From Janthinobacterium sp. ROICE36 (GTDB lineage: Bacteria; Pseudomonadota; Gammaproteobacteria; Burkholderiales; Burkholderiaceae_D): DNA of 64,000 nt. The notes below the pieces were generated by a model. That model was given only the letters and a program-made list of their open reading frames with translations, did no database searches and was not told the DNA's origin. The stretch's first letter is position 1; each line of letters opens with the position of its first letter. Below are positions 43,601 through 55,653 of the stretch, in pieces. The position numbers and the translations under genes are program-made. The stretch covers positions 1 to 64,000 of the forward strand of contig NZ_PEBS01000007.1 in the NCBI RefSeq assembly GCF_002869965.1, written 5' to 3'.

Positions 43601-46600
43601 TGGAGCTGCAGGCTAACAAGATAGTCATTGGCCAAGCTGACAAGCCTGCGGCCGGCGCCTTGCAGCTGGGCGGCGACTTCTTTGAACAGGGTTTTTCCAG
43701 CTACAGCCTGGTCGGCAAGCAGGGCTTGACTGTTGCGGAGGGCACGCAGGTGGAGGTGCGCATGCCCGTGCTGCGCGTGGTGGACAATGAAAAACTGGCC
43801 TTGTGGACGCCGGAGCCGGTCACGCAGAACGCGGTCAAGGGCACTTTGACGCAGCGCAAGGGCGCCAGCCTGGCCCTGCAGGTGGGCGATGTCCGCTCCG
43901 GCGCGGCCGACATGGCCAGCGCCGAACTGCTGGTGGGCAAGAATGCCGTGGTGAGCGTCGATGCGGGCCAGTCCATCAAGCTGTCCAGCGTGGGCCAGCT
44001 GACGGTGGAAGGGCGCCTGAACGCCTGGGGCGGCAAGATCAGCCTGGGTGGCGTGGCCGTCGATACGCCTGTCTCCGAGGCGGTGGAGGCGGCCGGCCAT
44101 GGCCGTTCCCTGTGGATAGGCGAGAACGCCGTGCTGGACGTGGCGTCACGCGCCATCACGGCCACCGACGCGCAGGGCCGGCGCTACGGCAAGGTGCTTG
44201 ACGGCGGCAGCATCGTCATCGGCGGCGAGATCGACCATGCACAGGGCAGTACCTCGGCGGCCAGCCTGTTTGTCGTCGTGCGCGGCGGCGCCGTGCTGGA
44301 CGCTTCGGGCGCGCATGCCGTGCTCGACGTGAACGGTGTGAACGGCGCGGCCATCGACGTGGCCAGCGCGGGCGGCAGCATCGCGCTGGCGTCGAACAAT
44401 GGCTTGTACCTCGATGGCCAGCTGCTGGCCAGGGCGGGCGGCGCGGGCGCGGCGGGCGGCACGCTGTCCGTTGCCACGGGCACGCCCGAGTACCTGAAAG
44501 TGCTGGCCACGCCCAGGGTGCTGCAGGGGCGCCAGCTGAGGTTGACGCAGCAGCAGGGCGCCAGCGACCTGGCCGATGGCATGAGTGCGCAGGAGGCGGC
44601 GCAGGTGCTGCAGTATGGCCATGGCCGTTTTTCGGTGGAGCAGGTGGAAGCGGGCGGTTTCGGTAGCCTGGCCCTGCTTGGCGCCGCCTCCTTCGATGGC
44701 AACGTGTCGCTGACGCTGCAACAGAGCTTCCAGCTGTACGGTGCGCCTATGTTGTCGCCTGGCAGCAAGCCTGGCGCGAAGGTCAGCATCGCGGCGCCGT
44801 ATGTGCGCCTGGCCAGCGTCAAGCCGGTCGGGCGTGACTACTATGTCAGGCCGGGCAGTGCGGGCGCATCGCCGGTCGCCAGCCAGATCCGCCTAGCGGG
44901 CGACCTGATCGATGTGCGCGGTATGGTCGACATTGCGGCCAACGATGTGCGCCTGACCAGTCGCGGCGACCTGCGCTTCCTGCTGTCGCCACTGGGCTGG
45001 GATGGCAATCAAGCGACAACGGTGTTGTCCTCGCCGGGCGACATGACCCTCAGTGCGGCCCAGCTGTATCCGGAAACGGGCGCCGGCGCCGCCGTGCGCG
45101 TTGGCTCTGGCTCGGTCGACGGTAAGTTCGGCTACGACCCTGCGCACAGCCTGACCATTGGCCGCAGTACCGAGAGCATGCCTGCCATGCCGTATTCCGC
45201 CTTCGGTTCGCTGGAACTGGAGGCTGCGCATATCGAGCAGGGCGGCGTGGTGCGCGCGCCGCTGGGCCGCCTGTCGATCGGCGCGGCCCGCTATGACAAT
45301 GACAAGAGCCTGACGGTGAATCTGTTGCCTGGTAGTATCACCTCCGTCAGCGGCGCCGGCCTGGTCATGCCGTATGGCGGCACCGTCGATGGGCAGGCAT
45401 GGAATGTAGATGGCAAGCCGGCCGCCCTCCTGGGCGTGGGCGGCTTCAGTGGGCAGGGGGGCCTGCTGCGCATCGGCGTACAAATGGCCGGCGTGGCCGT
45501 GGACGTACAGCCGGGCGCGCTGCTCGACCTGTCCGGCGGCGGTGAACTGACGGGTGCCGGTTTCATCGCCGGCCGCGGCGGCTCCACCGACGCGCGCACC
45601 CATCCGCTGGTGCAGGTGGGCGCGAACGGTGGTTTTGTCTTGCCGGGCCTGGCGACCAACCCTGTGTACGCCATCGTGCCGGGCGTGCAGGCGCCGCAAT
45701 CGCCTTCGGGCGGAGGCAAGGCGGCATCCGATGCGGCCGTGGGCCGGCAGGTGACGATAGACGATGGCGTGCCGGGCTTGCCCGCCGGCACTTACACCCT
45801 GATGCCCTCGACCTATGCCTTGCTGCCGGGCGCCTTCCGCGTGGAACTGAACGGCCTGGCGGACCAGGGCAGCGCAGACACCCTGGCGCAGCAGCTGCGC
45901 AACGGTTCCTGGGCCGCGTCCGGCACCCTGTCGATTGCCGGCACGGATATCCGCGCGCCGCTGGCCAGCCAGCTGATACTCACGCCGGCCAAGGTCTTGC
46001 GCACCTATTCCCAGTACAACGAAACGGGCTATGCCGCCTTCGCCCTGGCCGATGCGCAAACGCGCGGCATTCCCCGTGCCATGCTGCCGTCCGATGCGAA
46101 AACGCTCAAGCTGACCCTGGCGCAAGATGGCGGCCTGGACACATTCCAGTTCCGCGGCACCGGCAAGTTCGCCGCAGCCGAAGGCGGCTATGGCGGCACC
46201 GTGATGCTGGGGTCGAGCAATAGTTCCAACGGCGAGATTGAAATCCTCGCCGATGTTGCGCCGGCCACCAGCGGCACGGGGCTGGTCAGCGTGCGTGCCT
46301 CCAGCCTGAACAATATCGGCGCGGCCCGCATTGTGGTGGGCAACACACCCACGGTGACATACGGCCAGGGCGGCAACTACGTGAACTTTGACGTCAACTC
46401 GGCGCGTGCCATCTACCTGCGCGCCGGGGCCATCTTGTCGGCGCCCGAGGTGTTCCTGGTGGCCCAGGACCCTAGCAATTATAATTTTGGCGATGGCTTG
46501 ATCGATATCGCGCCTGGCGCTGGCATCAGCACCCTGGGACGCGGCAAGGCCGCGTATGACGCCAACGACGGCTTCATCTACAAGACCCGCCCGGACATGC

Positions 46601-49600
46601 ACGTGCTTGCCGCCTCGAACGGCTTGATGAACGTGGCGCCGGTCGGCGGTTCGGCGCGTGGCGGCATCAGCATCGGCGTGTGTGCCGATGTTTGCGCCGG
46701 CACGGCCAGCCTGTACTCGGAAGGCACCTTGCTGCTGTCGACCAATGGCAGGTTTGAACTGGACGACACGGCGCGCTACGGCACGCGCAACCTGAGCCTG
46801 TCCGTGGGCGCCATCAACATGGGCAGCAGCGAGGCGCTGGCGGCGGCCCAGGCCAGCGGCACGCGTTCCAGCGGCCTGGCCATGAACGAGGGCGTGTTGG
46901 ACCGTCTGCTGCGCGGCGACACCAGCACGGGCGCGCCGGCGCTGCAGGCGCTGATGCTGAGCGCGGCGGACAGCGTCAATTTCTATGGCGACGTGGTGCT
47001 CGATACCTATGACAAGAGCACGGGGAAATCCACGCTGGAGCGTCTGGTGCTGACCACGCCGGCCATGTATGGCCAGGGCGGCGCCGATGCCGTGGCCACT
47101 ATCCGCACGGCCAAGCTGATCTGGGGCGGCGCGTTGTCGCCAGCCGGCAATGTGATCGCGCATGGCGCCGGCACGGGCAGCGGCACCCTGAACCTGGAAG
47201 CGGAGCGCATCGATTTCGGCTTCGGCCCCTACACGCAGCCGGCCGGTGTCGCCTCGTTCGACCGCCTGGCGCTGGGTTTTGGCACGGTCAACCTGAAAGC
47301 ATCGGGCCAGGTCACGGCCAACCACAAGGGCAGCCTGTCCGTCTACCAGACGCAGGGCGCCTACGAGGCAGGCAAGGGCTACCAGGTCAGCGGCGGCAAC
47401 CTCAACATCATCACGCCGCTGCTGACGGGCGACGCCGGTTCCGCGCACAGCTATACGGCGGGCGGCGCGCTGAAGGTAACGGCGCCGGCCGGCGCAGCAC
47501 CAGCGGCTGCCGTCAAAAATAACGATGGACTGGGCGCCCAGCTGGCCTTGCATGGCGATAGCGTGACTGTGGCGACGGCCGTGGTATTGCCTAGCGGCAA
47601 GCTCACCGTCAATGCGCAGCACGACATTCGCCTGGCCGACGGCGCGCGCATCGACATGGCGGGCCGCAAGAGCACCTTTTTCGACGTGGATAAATACAGC
47701 TGGGGCGGCGACGTGACCCTGGATAGCCGCGCCGGCGATATCGGCCAGGCTGCGGCTGCCGTGATCGACCTGTCGGCCGAGAATAACCGCGCCGGCAGCC
47801 TGAAGGCCGTGGCGCTCGACGGCGCGGCCGGCATGGTCGATTTGCAAGGCAAGATTGTGGGTGGCGCCAGCGGCAGCTACGACGCGGGCGGTAGCGTGGT
47901 GCCATACAAGAAGGGCAGCGTGGACGTGCGCGCGCACACCCTGGGCGCCGGCGGCACGCTGGACAGCCAGTTTGCCGTGCTGAACACGCGCCTGACGGAA
48001 GGCGGCGTGACGGGCGGGCGCAGCTTCCAGCTGAAACAGGGCGATCTGACGATAGGCAACGAACTCAAGGCGGGCGACGTGCAGGTGTCCGTCGACAACG
48101 GCCGCCTGACCGTCGCCGGCACCATCGACGCCAGTGGCGAGCGTGTGGGCAGCATCCGCCTGGCCGGCAAGCATGGCCTCACCTTGACCGGCAACGCCGT
48201 GCTCGATGCGCATGGCACCGTCTTGCGCGTCGACAGCTATGGCAAGATCATCGATAGCCCGAACCGGGCCATGGTGGAACTGAACGCGGGCGAGGGCACA
48301 TTGAACCTGGCCGGCGGCGCGCAAATCGACCTGCGCCACGGCACATCGGCCGTGGCCGGCAAGGGCAAGGGAGAATATGACGGCGCCGCGCGCGGCACGC
48401 TGGAACTGAGTGCGCCGCGCCTGGGCAGCGGCGGCGCGCGCACGGACATTGACGCCGCCACCTTTGGCGATGTCGGCATTGCAGCCGGTGGCGGTTTCAC
48501 CGTGCGCGGCGCGAAATCGATCGCCGTCAACGCCATGCAGCGCTATGACGACGCGGCCTACGCCACGGACCTGTCGGCCAGCGGCCGCCCCTACCAGGTG
48601 ATCAATCAGGCATATCTCGACAGCAAGCACGTGGACAGCACGGCCTTCATCGATGCGGCGCTGGCCAACACGAACTTGCGCAACGGCAAGCTGGCGGGCT
48701 TGACCACGGCCGCGTATGCCGATGTGTTGCATGTGCGTCCCGGCGTCGATATCGTCAGCAAGACGCCGGACGGCGACCTGGTGGTGCAGGGCGACCTGGA
48801 CCTCTCAGACATGCGCTACGCCAGCCTGAACCCGCGCTTTCAAGCAAGCAATGTGCGCGGCTCGGGCGAAGTGGGCAGCCTGTTGCTGCGCGCCGGCGGC
48901 GACTTGAGCATCTACGGCAGCATCAACGACGGCTTCGCGCCGCCGCCCGCCACCAAGGATGACAAAGGCTGGGTATTGCTGCCGGGACGCGACATCAACG
49001 GCAGCGACCTCATCGTGCCGGGCCAGGGCGTGACCGTGGCCGACGGCACGCTGTTCCCGGGCGGCGCCGTGCTCAATTATGAGCTGCCCGTCAAGGGCTT
49101 CAATCTGAGCGCCAATACGCGCCTGCCCGTGGCCGTAACCCTGGACCAGGCTGTGACCTTGCCGGCTGGCACGGTGCTGGCGGCCGCCGTGCGCGACAGC
49201 GCCGGCAATATCGTCCACGCGGCCGGCAGCCTGCTGGCCACGGCGCAAACCTTGGACGCCGGCATGCGCCTCGATGCAGGCAGCGTACTCAAGCAAACGG
49301 TGAAAGTGAGCGCCATGACCTGGCCCAAGGGCGTGCCGCTGCCTGGCGTGGCGGGCGAACGTTCCAGCTTCATGCTCAACGGCAACCTGGCGCTGGCCGT
49401 GGGCGCCTTGATCCCATCCGGCACCGATGTCAAGCTGATGCCCAATGTGGAGGCTATCGCGCTGCGCCCGGAAGTGGCGGGCAGCCAGGGCAAGTTGTGG
49501 GCCATCGCGCCCATGCTGGCCGAAGGCTCGCAAGCGTGGGGCATGCGTCTGGTGGCCGGCGCCGACCTCGCTGCGGCCGATACGCGCAGCGTGCAGGCGC

Positions 49601-52600
49601 ATCCCGAGCATGGCACTCTGCGCCTGGCGGACAGCCACTACGGCATGTATGGCGTGCTGGTGCCGCCGAAGGGCGTGCAGTACTGGACCAAGGAAGCGCA
49701 GGAGCTGGGCGAGCGCGAAGGCATCCCCGGTATCGTGGCGGGCGAGCCCATCACCGAGGAATTCACCAGCCAGTTCGGCCAGACCGTCGAAGTCTTTTGC
49801 GCCAACGACACGAGCCTGTGCGTGCTGAAGGTGGCATACGTGTGGACCAAGGCCGGCGCGGAAGAGTTTGCCGACCCCAGCGTGAAGGCGGGCGACCTGC
49901 TCGACCCCGTGGCTATAGGCTGGCCAACTTTGTGCGAGGAATACCCCACCTGGTGCGGCACCTCCAGCCCCACGTTTGACTACAAGGCGAGCAGCTTGCG
50001 CTACAGCGTGCTGCGCACGGGCACGGGCGATTTGGACCTGCTCAGTGGCGGCGACTTGCGCATGGACAGCCTGTATGGCGTGTACACGGCCGGCATGTCG
50101 TCCACGGCGACGGCGCCAGGCGACCCGTTCAACCAGGCGCGGGCGCGTAATGCCGACGGCAAGGTATTGAACAATCCGGACGGCGAGCATGAACACCTGG
50201 TCGATGGCGGCACCGGCAGCATGTACCGCGCCTGGTACCCCGAGCAGGGCGGCAATCTGCTGCTGAAGGTTGCCGGCGACCTGACGGGCTCGCTGTTAAG
50301 CCGCAGTGCCGCGACCAATTTGCGTCCCGTCACTGCGGACGCGGGCTACGACAGCACGGCCGGGGGCAACTGGCTGTGGCGCCAGGGCAGCGGTGGTCTC
50401 GCCATCGGCGGCCTGGCACAGCCGGTGGCCTGGTGGGTCAATTTCGGTACCTATGTGGGCCGCAGCACCCTGGCCGACGACGTCCTGGGCTTTACGGGTT
50501 TCGGTACCCTGGGCGGCGGTAATCTGCGCGCCGAGGTGGCGGGCGACGCCGGCGCGCTGGCGTTGGCGCAGGGCAGCAGTTATAACGCGAATATCAATAC
50601 CCGTTCGCAGGGCTTGCTGCTGGCCGTGGGCAGTACGGGCCGCGTGCATGCCGATGGCAGCATGCTGTTGACGGGTGGCGGCGACCTGGACCTGCGCGTG
50701 GGCGGCGCCATCAACCCGGCAGGCATGCCGTATGCTGGCCACATGAATGGCGCCCTGGTCGACTTGCGCGGCCATGCGGAAACGTCGGCCGCACAGCTGG
50801 GCAGCCTGAAGCTGCAATATGGCACACAAAGTACCGATCACGCGCCCAAAGAAACACGCGCCTACGATGCCTTTACGGCCACGCGCGCCACGCCGCAGGG
50901 CGGCATGACCCTGGTGCCTGGCGACGCCACGTTCAGCGTAGCGACCCTGGGCGACCAGGTGTTGCAAGATGTGGCCGACCCGGGCCGCGTACTGATGGTC
51001 AACCCGACCTCGGCGCTTGCGCCATCGGGCGAACTGGGTATCGGCAACAGCTGGTTCAGCCTGTGGACGCCGCACACGGCGCTCGACTTATTCTCCGCCG
51101 GCGGTAATCTGACGCCATTGACGGCGTCGATCGGCACGGAAACCGACTTCGCCACCATCTACCCTTCCATCGTGCGTGTTGTCGCAGCGCATGGCAGCCT
51201 GTACTACGGCAAGACGATTGTGGACAGCAATGCTGCCAACAGCTATGCGGCACCATTGCTGCTGGCGCCTTCGCCGAATGCTCAACTGCAGTGGCTGGCC
51301 GGTGATTCCATCTATGCTGGCGGTTTTACCATCGGCCAGTCCGGCGCGGCGGCGGACAGCATGGCGACGCCGTTCAAGCCCGCCTATCTCGCCCTGACCC
51401 CGAATTCGTGGTTGACCGGTCCCCTGGCCAGCAATCTGTCCAGCACGGGGGCGCCGGCGAGGGAAGGCGTATACCCGCTGTTCGCCTTCGGTCCCGATTC
51501 GGCCGCCGGCCCTGGCAACAGCGGCACGCAGGCGGCCCGTATCTATGCCGTCAAGGGCGATTTGCTCGGTGTCAACGTCGGGCGCATCGTCGAATTCTAC
51601 GACGCCAAGCATGCGGGCATCACCTGGTATGAGGGTGCGCAACCGGTCTGGATGAAGGCGGGGCGCGACATCGTCAGCAGCGGCACGGCGCTGCTGGAAG
51701 GCGTGGGCGCCAGCGAGGGCGACATGATGTTCAACAACAGCAGCAATCTGTTCGTGCATAACAATGCGCAGGACGTATCGGTGGTCTCGGCCGGGCGCGA
51801 TATCCTCGGCAGTTCCTTCAACGTGGTCGGCCCCGGCACGCTCGATATCAGCGCCGGGCGCAACATATTGATGCAGGACAAAGGCAGCATCGTCAGCCTC
51901 GGCCCCATTGTGCAGGGCGACAAGCGTCCGGGCGCCGGCATCGCCATGCAGGCCGGTGTGGGTGCGGCCGGCCTCGACTACCTGCGCTTCGTCAAGCCGT
52001 ATCTTGACCCGGCCAACGTGGCGCAGGCAGGCGTGCCGCTGGCCGACCAGGCCGGCAAGGTGGTGAAAGCGTACGACAGCGACCTGGCGACCTGGCTAGT
52101 CGAGCGTTACGCCTTCAAGGGCACGCCCACCGAGGCGCAGGCCTTCTATCTGGCCTTGCCCGAGCCGCAGCAGCGCATGTTCGCCCGCGAGGTGTATTTT
52201 GCGGAACTGAAGGCGGGCGGACGCGAGTACAACGATGCGGGCAGTTCGCGCCAGGGCAGCTTCTTGCGCAGCCGCAACGCCATCGAGGGCCTGGCGCCGG
52301 CCACCGACGCCAGCGGCAAGGCGATTTCCTATGCGGGTGACATCATCATGTACCGCGGCACGTTTGGTCTTTACAACCCGAGCTCGGGAAGAGACGACCG
52401 CATCGTGCCCCGCAGCGGTTACGTGCATACCAACTTCGGCGGCGACATCCAGCTGCTGACGCCGGGCGGCAAGCAGGTGTTCGGCATCGAGGGCGAGGCG
52501 CCGCCGTCGACCTCGGGCGTCATCACCAAGGGCGGCGGCAATATCGACCTGTACTCGCACGCCAGCATCCTGCTGGGCCAGAGCCGCGTCATGACCACGT

Positions 52601-53253
52601 TTGGCGGCGATATCCTCGGCTGGTCGTCGCAAGGCGACATCAACGCGGGCCGTGGTTCGAAGTCGACCATCGTCTACACGCCGCCCAAGCGCGTGTATGA
52701 CAACTGGGGCAACGTGACCCTCTCGTCCGACGTGCCGAGCACGGGCGCCGGCATCGCCACCCTGGCGCCGATTGCCGAAGTGCCGGCTGGCGACGTGGAC
52801 TTGCTGGCCCCGCTGGGTACCATCGACGCGGGCGAGGCGGGCATCCGCGTCTCGGGCAATGTCAACCTGGCCGCGCTGACGGTGATGAATGCGGCGAATA
52901 TCCAGGTCAAGGGCGAAGCCAAGGGCATGCCGACGGTGGCGTCCGTCAACGTGGCTGCCATGACGAACGCCAGCGCGGCCGCCACGCAGGCGACGGCGGC
53001 GGCGCAGGACGTGGTGCAGCGCGAACGCGCCGCCACCCGTTCGGCGCAGCCATCCGTGTTCACGGTGCGCGTGCTGGGCTTTGGCAATGACGCACCGCCC
53101 GACAGCGCGCAAGCTGCCCCGCAGGATGGCGCGCGCATCGAGGCGGCCGACTACAACCCGCGCAGCGCCGTGCGCGTGTTGGGCCTGGGTACGTTGCCGG
53201 AATCGGCCACGCGCCAGCTGACGGCGCAAGAGCGCAGCAGGCTGTCGCCATGA
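40642..53253 (+). CDS. Giant filamentous-haemagglutinin-like exoprotein of the VreARI-linked type
   Basis: A 4203-residue secreted protein. An extended signal peptide ends at ACA-QQ (residue 52). A TPS secretion domain follows (about 140-260; [27 protein letters not shown]). The long middle is built of beta-helix-type repeats rich in Gly, Ala, Asn and Asp. A DUF3739-like region (about 3890-4105; [35 protein letters not shown]) sits near the C-terminus. I found six cysteines in the mature chain, in three close pairs at 2014/2018, 3053/3060 and 3098/3105. The ATG at 40642 has AGGAAA 10 bases upstream; an ATG at 40582 would extend the signal. A TpsB partner is not in the window. Likely a surface adhesin or filament. 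Confidence 0.9.
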   Translation: MTKLHTAQRPVPNVDMGAQRSSTLGSRLRLTPLAYALTTMLMAGAFTTPACAQQAFSGGWFAAKGAAQHTAASSGRLPNGQPLPLGSRPEGQQQQANQQLQRSLNNLNLAARAIAAQQASQAQARQAAAGGASAPNGLAQGGLQVDTNSLTAGWLNAQAPVQTVAAGKTAVVVQQTADKAILNWETFNVGKDTTLTFQQQKDWAVLNRVNDPQARPSQIQGQIKADGTLLLVNRNGIVFTGTSQVDTRSLVAAAARIGDAQFQKEGIYSPGTAGATTFADAAGKVQVQAGARIASNMPKGSTEGGGYVMLLGKEVHNGGEISTPKGQALLAGGDSFTIKKGVGTDGNPLSTTRGSEVTPQFAAGSTAGKVVNTGLIQAREGDITLAGRTVQQDGVLFASTTTATRGTIHLNALGSEAAVTLGRGATTAILVEDDGKTTALDSQRDAMRGPVVTSTENILAVNDRRDQSRIEIGSAGTVEFMGDSLTLATGGQIAVNAASRSLLRDGAQFDVSGAVGVKVAMAANNVEINVQGNEQRDAPVNRDGKALINNNIWVDRRKLVLVPKGTNGDDSDRWYTAGGLLEVAGYLGTQGHSVSEWMAQGGTVSFGGKDVVTQLGSSINLSGGTLDVQTGALRQTWLKGADGKLYEAGSAPADLPYAGVYKGYEEEHARWGKDASAHYANPLIAAQQRLENGYTVGRDAGKLVVATGSAVLEGGIAGEVFQGERQALLDGYQQSQLAAAQRGQLIVGQYQPMFDQRTGVLQHVLSAVMDEVRLTRVQDGIAAGLAVAGALAPERQGKLLLDTNLLNEQQLGAIRIAAKGAITVDSALQVADGGNITMFGKDVAINSSLRSHGGSILAGNVLNQIGALGMLDTFVNPGAPLGKLVLADGVSLDTSGLLANVLRDPLAAAGLPYVNGGNVSLRAVGDVRIGSASLIDVSSGAAILSQAKQQGGKGGNLTLASYGAQADLLLGEGAQVRGHGVQGGGKLELQANKIVIGQADKPAAGALQLGGDFFEQGFSSYSLVGKQGLTVAEGTQVEVRMPVLRVVDNEKLALWTPEPVTQNAVKGTLTQRKGASLALQVGDVRSGAADMASAELLVGKNAVVSVDAGQSIKLSSVGQLTVEGRLNAWGGKISLGGVAVDTPVSEAVEAAGHGRSLWIGENAVLDVASRAITATDAQGRRYGKVLDGGSIVIGGEIDHAQGSTSAASLFVVVRGGAVLDASGAHAVLDVNGVNGAAIDVASAGGSIALASNNGLYLDGQLLARAGGAGAAGGTLSVATGTPEYLKVLATPRVLQGRQLRLTQQQGASDLADGMSAQEAAQVLQYGHGRFSVEQVEAGGFGSLALLGAASFDGNVSLTLQQSFQLYGAPMLSPGSKPGAKVSIAAPYVRLASVKPVGRDYYVRPGSAGASPVASQIRLAGDLIDVRGMVDIAANDVRLTSRGDLRFLLSPLGWDGNQATTVLSSPGDMTLSAAQLYPETGAGAAVRVGSGSVDGKFGYDPAHSLTIGRSTESMPAMPYSAFGSLELEAAHIEQGGVVRAPLGRLSIGAARYDNDKSLTVNLLPGSITSVSGAGLVMPYGGTVDGQAWNVDGKPAALLGVGGFSGQGGLLRIGVQMAGVAVDVQPGALLDLSGGGELTGAGFIAGRGGSTDARTHPLVQVGANGGFVLPGLATNPVYAIVPGVQAPQSPSGGGKAASDAAVGRQVTIDDGVPGLPAGTYTLMPSTYALLPGAFRVELNGLADQGSADTLAQQLRNGSWAASGTLSIAGTDIRAPLASQLILTPAKVLRTYSQYNETGYAAFALADAQTRGIPRAMLPSDAKTLKLTLAQDGGLDTFQFRGTGKFAAAEGGYGGTVMLGSSNSSNGEIEILADVAPATSGTGLVSVRASSLNNIGAARIVVGNTPTVTYGQGGNYVNFDVNSARAIYLRAGAILSAPEVFLVAQDPSNYNFGDGLIDIAPGAGISTLGRGKAAYDANDGFIYKTRPDMHVLAASNGLMNVAPVGGSARGGISIGVCADVCAGTASLYSEGTLLLSTNGRFELDDTARYGTRNLSLSVGAINMGSSEALAAAQASGTRSSGLAMNEGVLDRLLRGDTSTGAPALQALMLSAADSVNFYGDVVLDTYDKSTGKSTLERLVLTTPAMYGQGGADAVATIRTAKLIWGGALSPAGNVIAHGAGTGSGTLNLEAERIDFGFGPYTQPAGVASFDRLALGFGTVNLKASGQVTANHKGSLSVYQTQGAYEAGKGYQVSGGNLNIITPLLTGDAGSAHSYTAGGALKVTAPAGAAPAAAVKNNDGLGAQLALHGDSVTVATAVVLPSGKLTVNAQHDIRLADGARIDMAGRKSTFFDVDKYSWGGDVTLDSRAGDIGQAAAAVIDLSAENNRAGSLKAVALDGAAGMVDLQGKIVGGASGSYDAGGSVVPYKKGSVDVRAHTLGAGGTLDSQFAVLNTRLTEGGVTGGRSFQLKQGDLTIGNELKAGDVQVSVDNGRLTVAGTIDASGERVGSIRLAGKHGLTLTGNAVLDAHGTVLRVDSYGKIIDSPNRAMVELNAGEGTLNLAGGAQIDLRHGTSAVAGKGKGEYDGAARGTLELSAPRLGSGGARTDIDAATFGDVGIAAGGGFTVRGAKSIAVNAMQRYDDAAYATDLSASGRPYQVINQAYLDSKHVDSTAFIDAALANTNLRNGKLAGLTTAAYADVLHVRPGVDIVSKTPDGDLVVQGDLDLSDMRYASLNPRFQASNVRGSGEVGSLLLRAGGDLSIYGSINDGFAPPPATKDDKGWVLLPGRDINGSDLIVPGQGVTVADGTLFPGGAVLNYELPVKGFNLSANTRLPVAVTLDQAVTLPAGTVLAAAVRDSAGNIVHAAGSLLATAQTLDAGMRLDAGSVLKQTVKVSAMTWPKGVPLPGVAGERSSFMLNGNLALAVGALIPSGTDVKLMPNVEAIALRPEVAGSQGKLWAIAPMLAEGSQAWGMRLVAGADLAAADTRSVQAHPEHGTLRLADSHYGMYGVLVPPKGVQYWTKEAQELGEREGIPGIVAGEPITEEFTSQFGQTVEVFCANDTSLCVLKVAYVWTKAGAEEFADPSVKAGDLLDPVAIGWPTLCEEYPTWCGTSSPTFDYKASSLRYSVLRTGTGDLDLLSGGDLRMDSLYGVYTAGMSSTATAPGDPFNQARARNADGKVLNNPDGEHEHLVDGGTGSMYRAWYPEQGGNLLLKVAGDLTGSLLSRSAATNLRPVTADAGYDSTAGGNWLWRQGSGGLAIGGLAQPVAWWVNFGTYVGRSTLADDVLGFTGFGTLGGGNLRAEVAGDAGALALAQGSSYNANINTRSQGLLLAVGSTGRVHADGSMLLTGGGDLDLRVGGAINPAGMPYAGHMNGALVDLRGHAETSAAQLGSLKLQYGTQSTDHAPKETRAYDAFTATRATPQGGMTLVPGDATFSVATLGDQVLQDVADPGRVLMVNPTSALAPSGELGIGNSWFSLWTPHTALDLFSAGGNLTPLTASIGTETDFATIYPSIVRVVAAHGSLYYGKTIVDSNAANSYAAPLLLAPSPNAQLQWLAGDSIYAGGFTIGQSGAAADSMATPFKPAYLALTPNSWLTGPLASNLSSTGAPAREGVYPLFAFGPDSAAGPGNSGTQAARIYAVKGDLLGVNVGRIVEFYDAKHAGITWYEGAQPVWMKAGRDIVSSGTALLEGVGASEGDMMFNNSSNLFVHNNAQDVSVVSAGRDILGSSFNVVGPGTLDISAGRNILMQDKGSIVSLGPIVQGDKRPGAGIAMQAGVGAAGLDYLRFVKPYLDPANVAQAGVPLADQAGKVVKAYDSDLATWLVERYAFKGTPTEAQAFYLALPEPQQRMFAREVYFAELKAGGREYNDAGSSRQGSFLRSRNAIEGLAPATDASGKAISYAGDIIMYRGTFGLYNPSSGRDDRIVPRSGYVHTNFGGDIQLLTPGGKQVFGIEGEAPPSTSGVITKGGGNIDLYSHASILLGQSRVMTTFGGDILGWSSQGDINAGRGSKSTIVYTPPKRVYDNWGNVTLSSDVPSTGAGIATLAPIAEVPAGDVDLLAPLGTIDAGEAGIRVSGNVNLAALTVMNAANIQVKGEAKGMPTVASVNVAAMTNASAAATQATAAAQDVVQRERAATRSAQPSVFTVRVLGFGNDAPPDSAQAAPQDGARIEAADYNPRSAVRVLGLGTLPESATRQLTAQERSRLSP

Positions 53254-53966
53254 TGGCCCGCTTGGCCGCAGCCTTGCCCTTGCCCTTGCGCGCAATGGGG
53301 CATGCAGGCATGGCCTGCTACGGGCCCGCCATCCGGCCCCGCCTGCAGGCGGCCAACGACGTGGCGCTGCTGTCGGCGCCTGGGCAGGGCGCGCGGCTGC
53401 AGGCTGTGCTGGAAAGCAATTACCGGGGCTTGCACCGGCGCCTTACGCGCCACCTGGGTTGTGCCGAACTGGCCAGCGACAGCCTGCACGACGCCTGGCT
53501 GCGTCTGGGCGCGCTGACGACCGGGGACGGTGCGCCGCTGGCGCATAGCCCCGTCGCCTATGTGTTTCGCGTGGCGTGCAATGCGGCCATGGACAGCCTG
53601 CGCCGCAACCGCGCCTGGCTATATGCGGACGAGGGCGATGGCGAGGCTGGCCTGGTCGATTTCCTGGCCGATACGGCGGCGGGGCCGGAACGCCTGGCCG
53701 AGCTGCAGGCGGACGTGCGGCGCCTGGCGCAGGCTGTCGCGCTGTTACCGCGGCGCCACCAGCAGGTGCTTGAAGCGTTGCGCGTGGATGAGCTGAGCCG
53801 CCAGGAAGTGGCCGAGCGGCACGATATGTCGCTGCGCAACGTCGACACGGCCTTGCGCCAGGCGCTCGACCACTGTGCCCGCCACACGGGCCATGCGGCG
53901 CTGGGCGGCGCCGGCACGACCCGGCGCAGCCTGAGGCTGAACGTTCGTTCGCGTACAGACGCGTAA
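53250..53966 (+). CDS. Second ECF sigma factor, overlapping the exoprotein gene
   Basis: A 238-residue ECF-type sigma factor with a non-conserved N-terminal extension of about 50 residues. Region 2 is visible from residue 51 (VLESNYRGLHRRLTRHLG, SDSLHDAWLRLG, VAYVFRVACNAAMDSLRRN), and region 4 from about 150 (LAQAVALLPRRHQQVLEALR, RQEVAERHDMSLRNVDTALR). Its ATG overlaps the exoprotein stop codon (ATGA), so its production is tied to translation of that 12.6-kb message. No FecR-like gene follows, so its anti-sigma partner is missing or is the VreR-like protein upstream. Positive feedback on the exoprotein operon is a reasonable hypothesis. Confidence 0.88.
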   Translation: MMARLAAALPLPLRAMGHAGMACYGPAIRPRLQAANDVALLSAPGQGARLQAVLESNYRGLHRRLTRHLGCAELASDSLHDAWLRLGALTTGDGAPLAHSPVAYVFRVACNAAMDSLRRNRAWLYADEGDGEAGLVDFLADTAAGPERLAELQADVRRLAQAVALLPRRHQQVLEALRVDELSRQEVAERHDMSLRNVDTALRQALDHCARHTGHAALGGAGTTRRSLRLNVRSRTDA

Positions 53967-54042
53967 CTCTCTTGCCGCCAGACTGTCACTGCGGGCCTGC
54001 ATGCGCCCACCCAGCCAGTCTACAGCCAGAAGGAAGCGCGAC

Positions 54043-54693
54043 ATGACAGAGTGTAATCACATCAATGCCGGCCGGCGCGGTTTGCTGATCGCCGGCGCGC
54101 TGTCGGCCACGGCGGTGGCCGTTCCTGGCGTGGCGGAAGCGGTGAATGTGGCCAGCCAGGCCAGTCTTTCTCCGCCGCCCGTGCTGATGAACGTCGGCCT
54201 GGAGGTCAACGGCCGGCGCCATCGCCTGGAACTCGACACGCGCACCACCTTGCTTGACGCCTTGCGCGAACAGCTGCACCTGACGGGCACAAAAAAAGGC
54301 TGCGACCACGGCCAGTGCGGCGCCTGCACCGTCATGCTCGACGGTCAGCGCATCAATGCCTGCCTGACCCTGGCCGTGATGCATGAGGGCGCCCGCATCA
54401 CCACCATCGAGGGACTGGGCACGCCCGACAAACTGCACCCGATGCAGGCCGCCTTCATCGCGCATGACGGTTATCAATGCGGCTATTGCACGCCGGGGCA
54501 AATCTGTTCCGCTGTCGCCGCGCTGGGAGAAATCCGCCAGGGCATCCCCAGCCACGTCAGCGTGGACTTGAACGCGCCGCCGCAGGCGACGCCGGAAGAA
54601 TTGCGCGAGCGCATGAGCGGCAATATTTGCCGTTGCGGCGCCTATTCCAACATCATCGAGGCGATTTCCGAGGTGGCGGGGAGGCCGGCATGA
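54043..54693 (+). CDS. paoA: Periplasmic aldehyde oxidoreductase, [2Fe-2S] subunit
   Basis: A 216-residue small subunit of a molybdenum aldehyde oxidoreductase. The N-terminus has a twin-arginine signal ([20 protein letters not shown]), which exports the folded complex to the periplasm. Two iron-sulfur sites are complete: Cys87, Cys92, Cys95 and Cys107 ([12 protein letters not shown]) and Cys146, Cys149, Cys196 and Cys198 ([11 protein letters not shown]). ATG at 54043 follows AAGGAAG. Its stop overlaps the FAD subunit start (ATGA). It is the first gene of paoABC. Confidence 0.92.
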   Translation: MTECNHINAGRRGLLIAGALSATAVAVPGVAEAVNVASQASLSPPPVLMNVGLEVNGRRHRLELDTRTTLLDALREQLHLTGTKKGCDHGQCGACTVMLDGQRINACLTLAVMHEGARITTIEGLGTPDKLHPMQAAFIAHDGYQCGYCTPGQICSAVAALGEIRQGIPSHVSVDLNAPPQATPEELRERMSGNICRCGAYSNIIEAISEVAGRPA

Positions 54694-55649
54694 GAGTGTT
54701 CAGCTACCAGAAGGCGACCACACCGGCCGAAGCGGCGGCCGCAGCCTTGCGCACGCCAGGCGCCAGGTTCATCGCCGGCGGCACGAATCTGCTCGATTTG
54801 ATGAAGCTGGAGATTGAAACCCCCGCGCATTTGATCGACGTCAATGGCCTCGCCCTGGATCGGATTGAAATGACGGCGGACGGCGGCTTGCGCATCGGCG
54901 CCCTGGTGCGCAATACGGCGCTGGCGGCGCATGCCACGGTGCGGCGCGATTACGCGGTGCTGTCGCGCGCCTTGCTGGCCGGTGCTTCGGCGCAATTGCG
55001 CAACAAGGCGACGACGGCAGGCAACCTGCTGCAGCGCACGCGCTGCGCGTATTTTTATGACACGAACCAGGCCTGCAACAAGCGCGTGCCGGGCAGCGGC
55101 TGCTCCGCCATCGCGGGTTACAGCCGGCCGCTGGCCATCCTGGGCGGCAGCGCCGCCTGCATCGCCACGCATCCCAGCGACATGGCCGTGGCCATGCGCG
55201 TGCTCGACGCCGGCATCGACACGGTGCAGGCCGACGGCGCCGCGCGCACCATCCCCATCGCCGATTTTTACCGCTTGCCGGGTAATACGCCGCAGCTGGA
55301 AACCGTGCTACAGCCCGGTGAACTGATCACCAGCGTGACCTTGCCCCCGCCCGTTGGCGGCACGCACGTCTATCGCAAGGTGCGCGACCGCGCCTCGTAC
55401 GCGTTCGCGCTGGTGTCTGTGGCAGCCATTATCTTGCCCAACGGCACGGGCAAGCTGGCCCTGGGCGGCGTGGCGCCGCAGCCGTGGACAGTGCTTGCCG
55501 CCGAGCAAGCGATGCCCGCTGGCGCGGCCGCCGTGAGCGAACGCCTGCTGGCCGGCGCGCATCCCACCGCCGACAACGGTTTCAAGGTGACCCTGGCGCA
55601 GCGCACGATTGCTGCCGTGATGGCTGAAGCACAAGCGAAGAAAGGCTAA
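54690..55649 (+). CDS. paoB: Periplasmic aldehyde oxidoreductase, FAD subunit
   Basis: A 319-residue flavin subunit with the FAD-binding motif [15 protein letters not shown] (residues 25-39) and the FAD PCMH fold through [18 protein letters not shown]. It also carries the extra [4Fe-4S] insertion found in PaoB-type subunits: cysteines 119, 129 and 138 ([18 protein letters not shown]) plus Cys157. This places it in the PaoB/YagS branch rather than with xanthine dehydrogenases. It overlaps paoA by ATGA and ends 4 bases before paoC. It has no signal peptide of its own and is exported with PaoA. Confidence 0.92.
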   Translation: MRVFSYQKATTPAEAAAAALRTPGARFIAGGTNLLDLMKLEIETPAHLIDVNGLALDRIEMTADGGLRIGALVRNTALAAHATVRRDYAVLSRALLAGASAQLRNKATTAGNLLQRTRCAYFYDTNQACNKRVPGSGCSAIAGYSRPLAILGGSAACIATHPSDMAVAMRVLDAGIDTVQADGAARTIPIADFYRLPGNTPQLETVLQPGELITSVTLPPPVGGTHVYRKVRDRASYAFALVSVAAIILPNGTGKLALGGVAPQPWTVLAAEQAMPAGAAAVSERLLAGAHPTADNGFKVTLAQRTIAAVMAEAQAKKG

Positions 55650-55653
55650 GGCC

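Noticed and set aside
40615-53295. Very long open frames (up to more than 1200 codons) on the minus strand opposite the exoprotein gene
   Set aside because: They are GC-skew shadows of the Gly/Ala-rich plus-strand gene; their translations are rich in His, Arg and Gln without domains.
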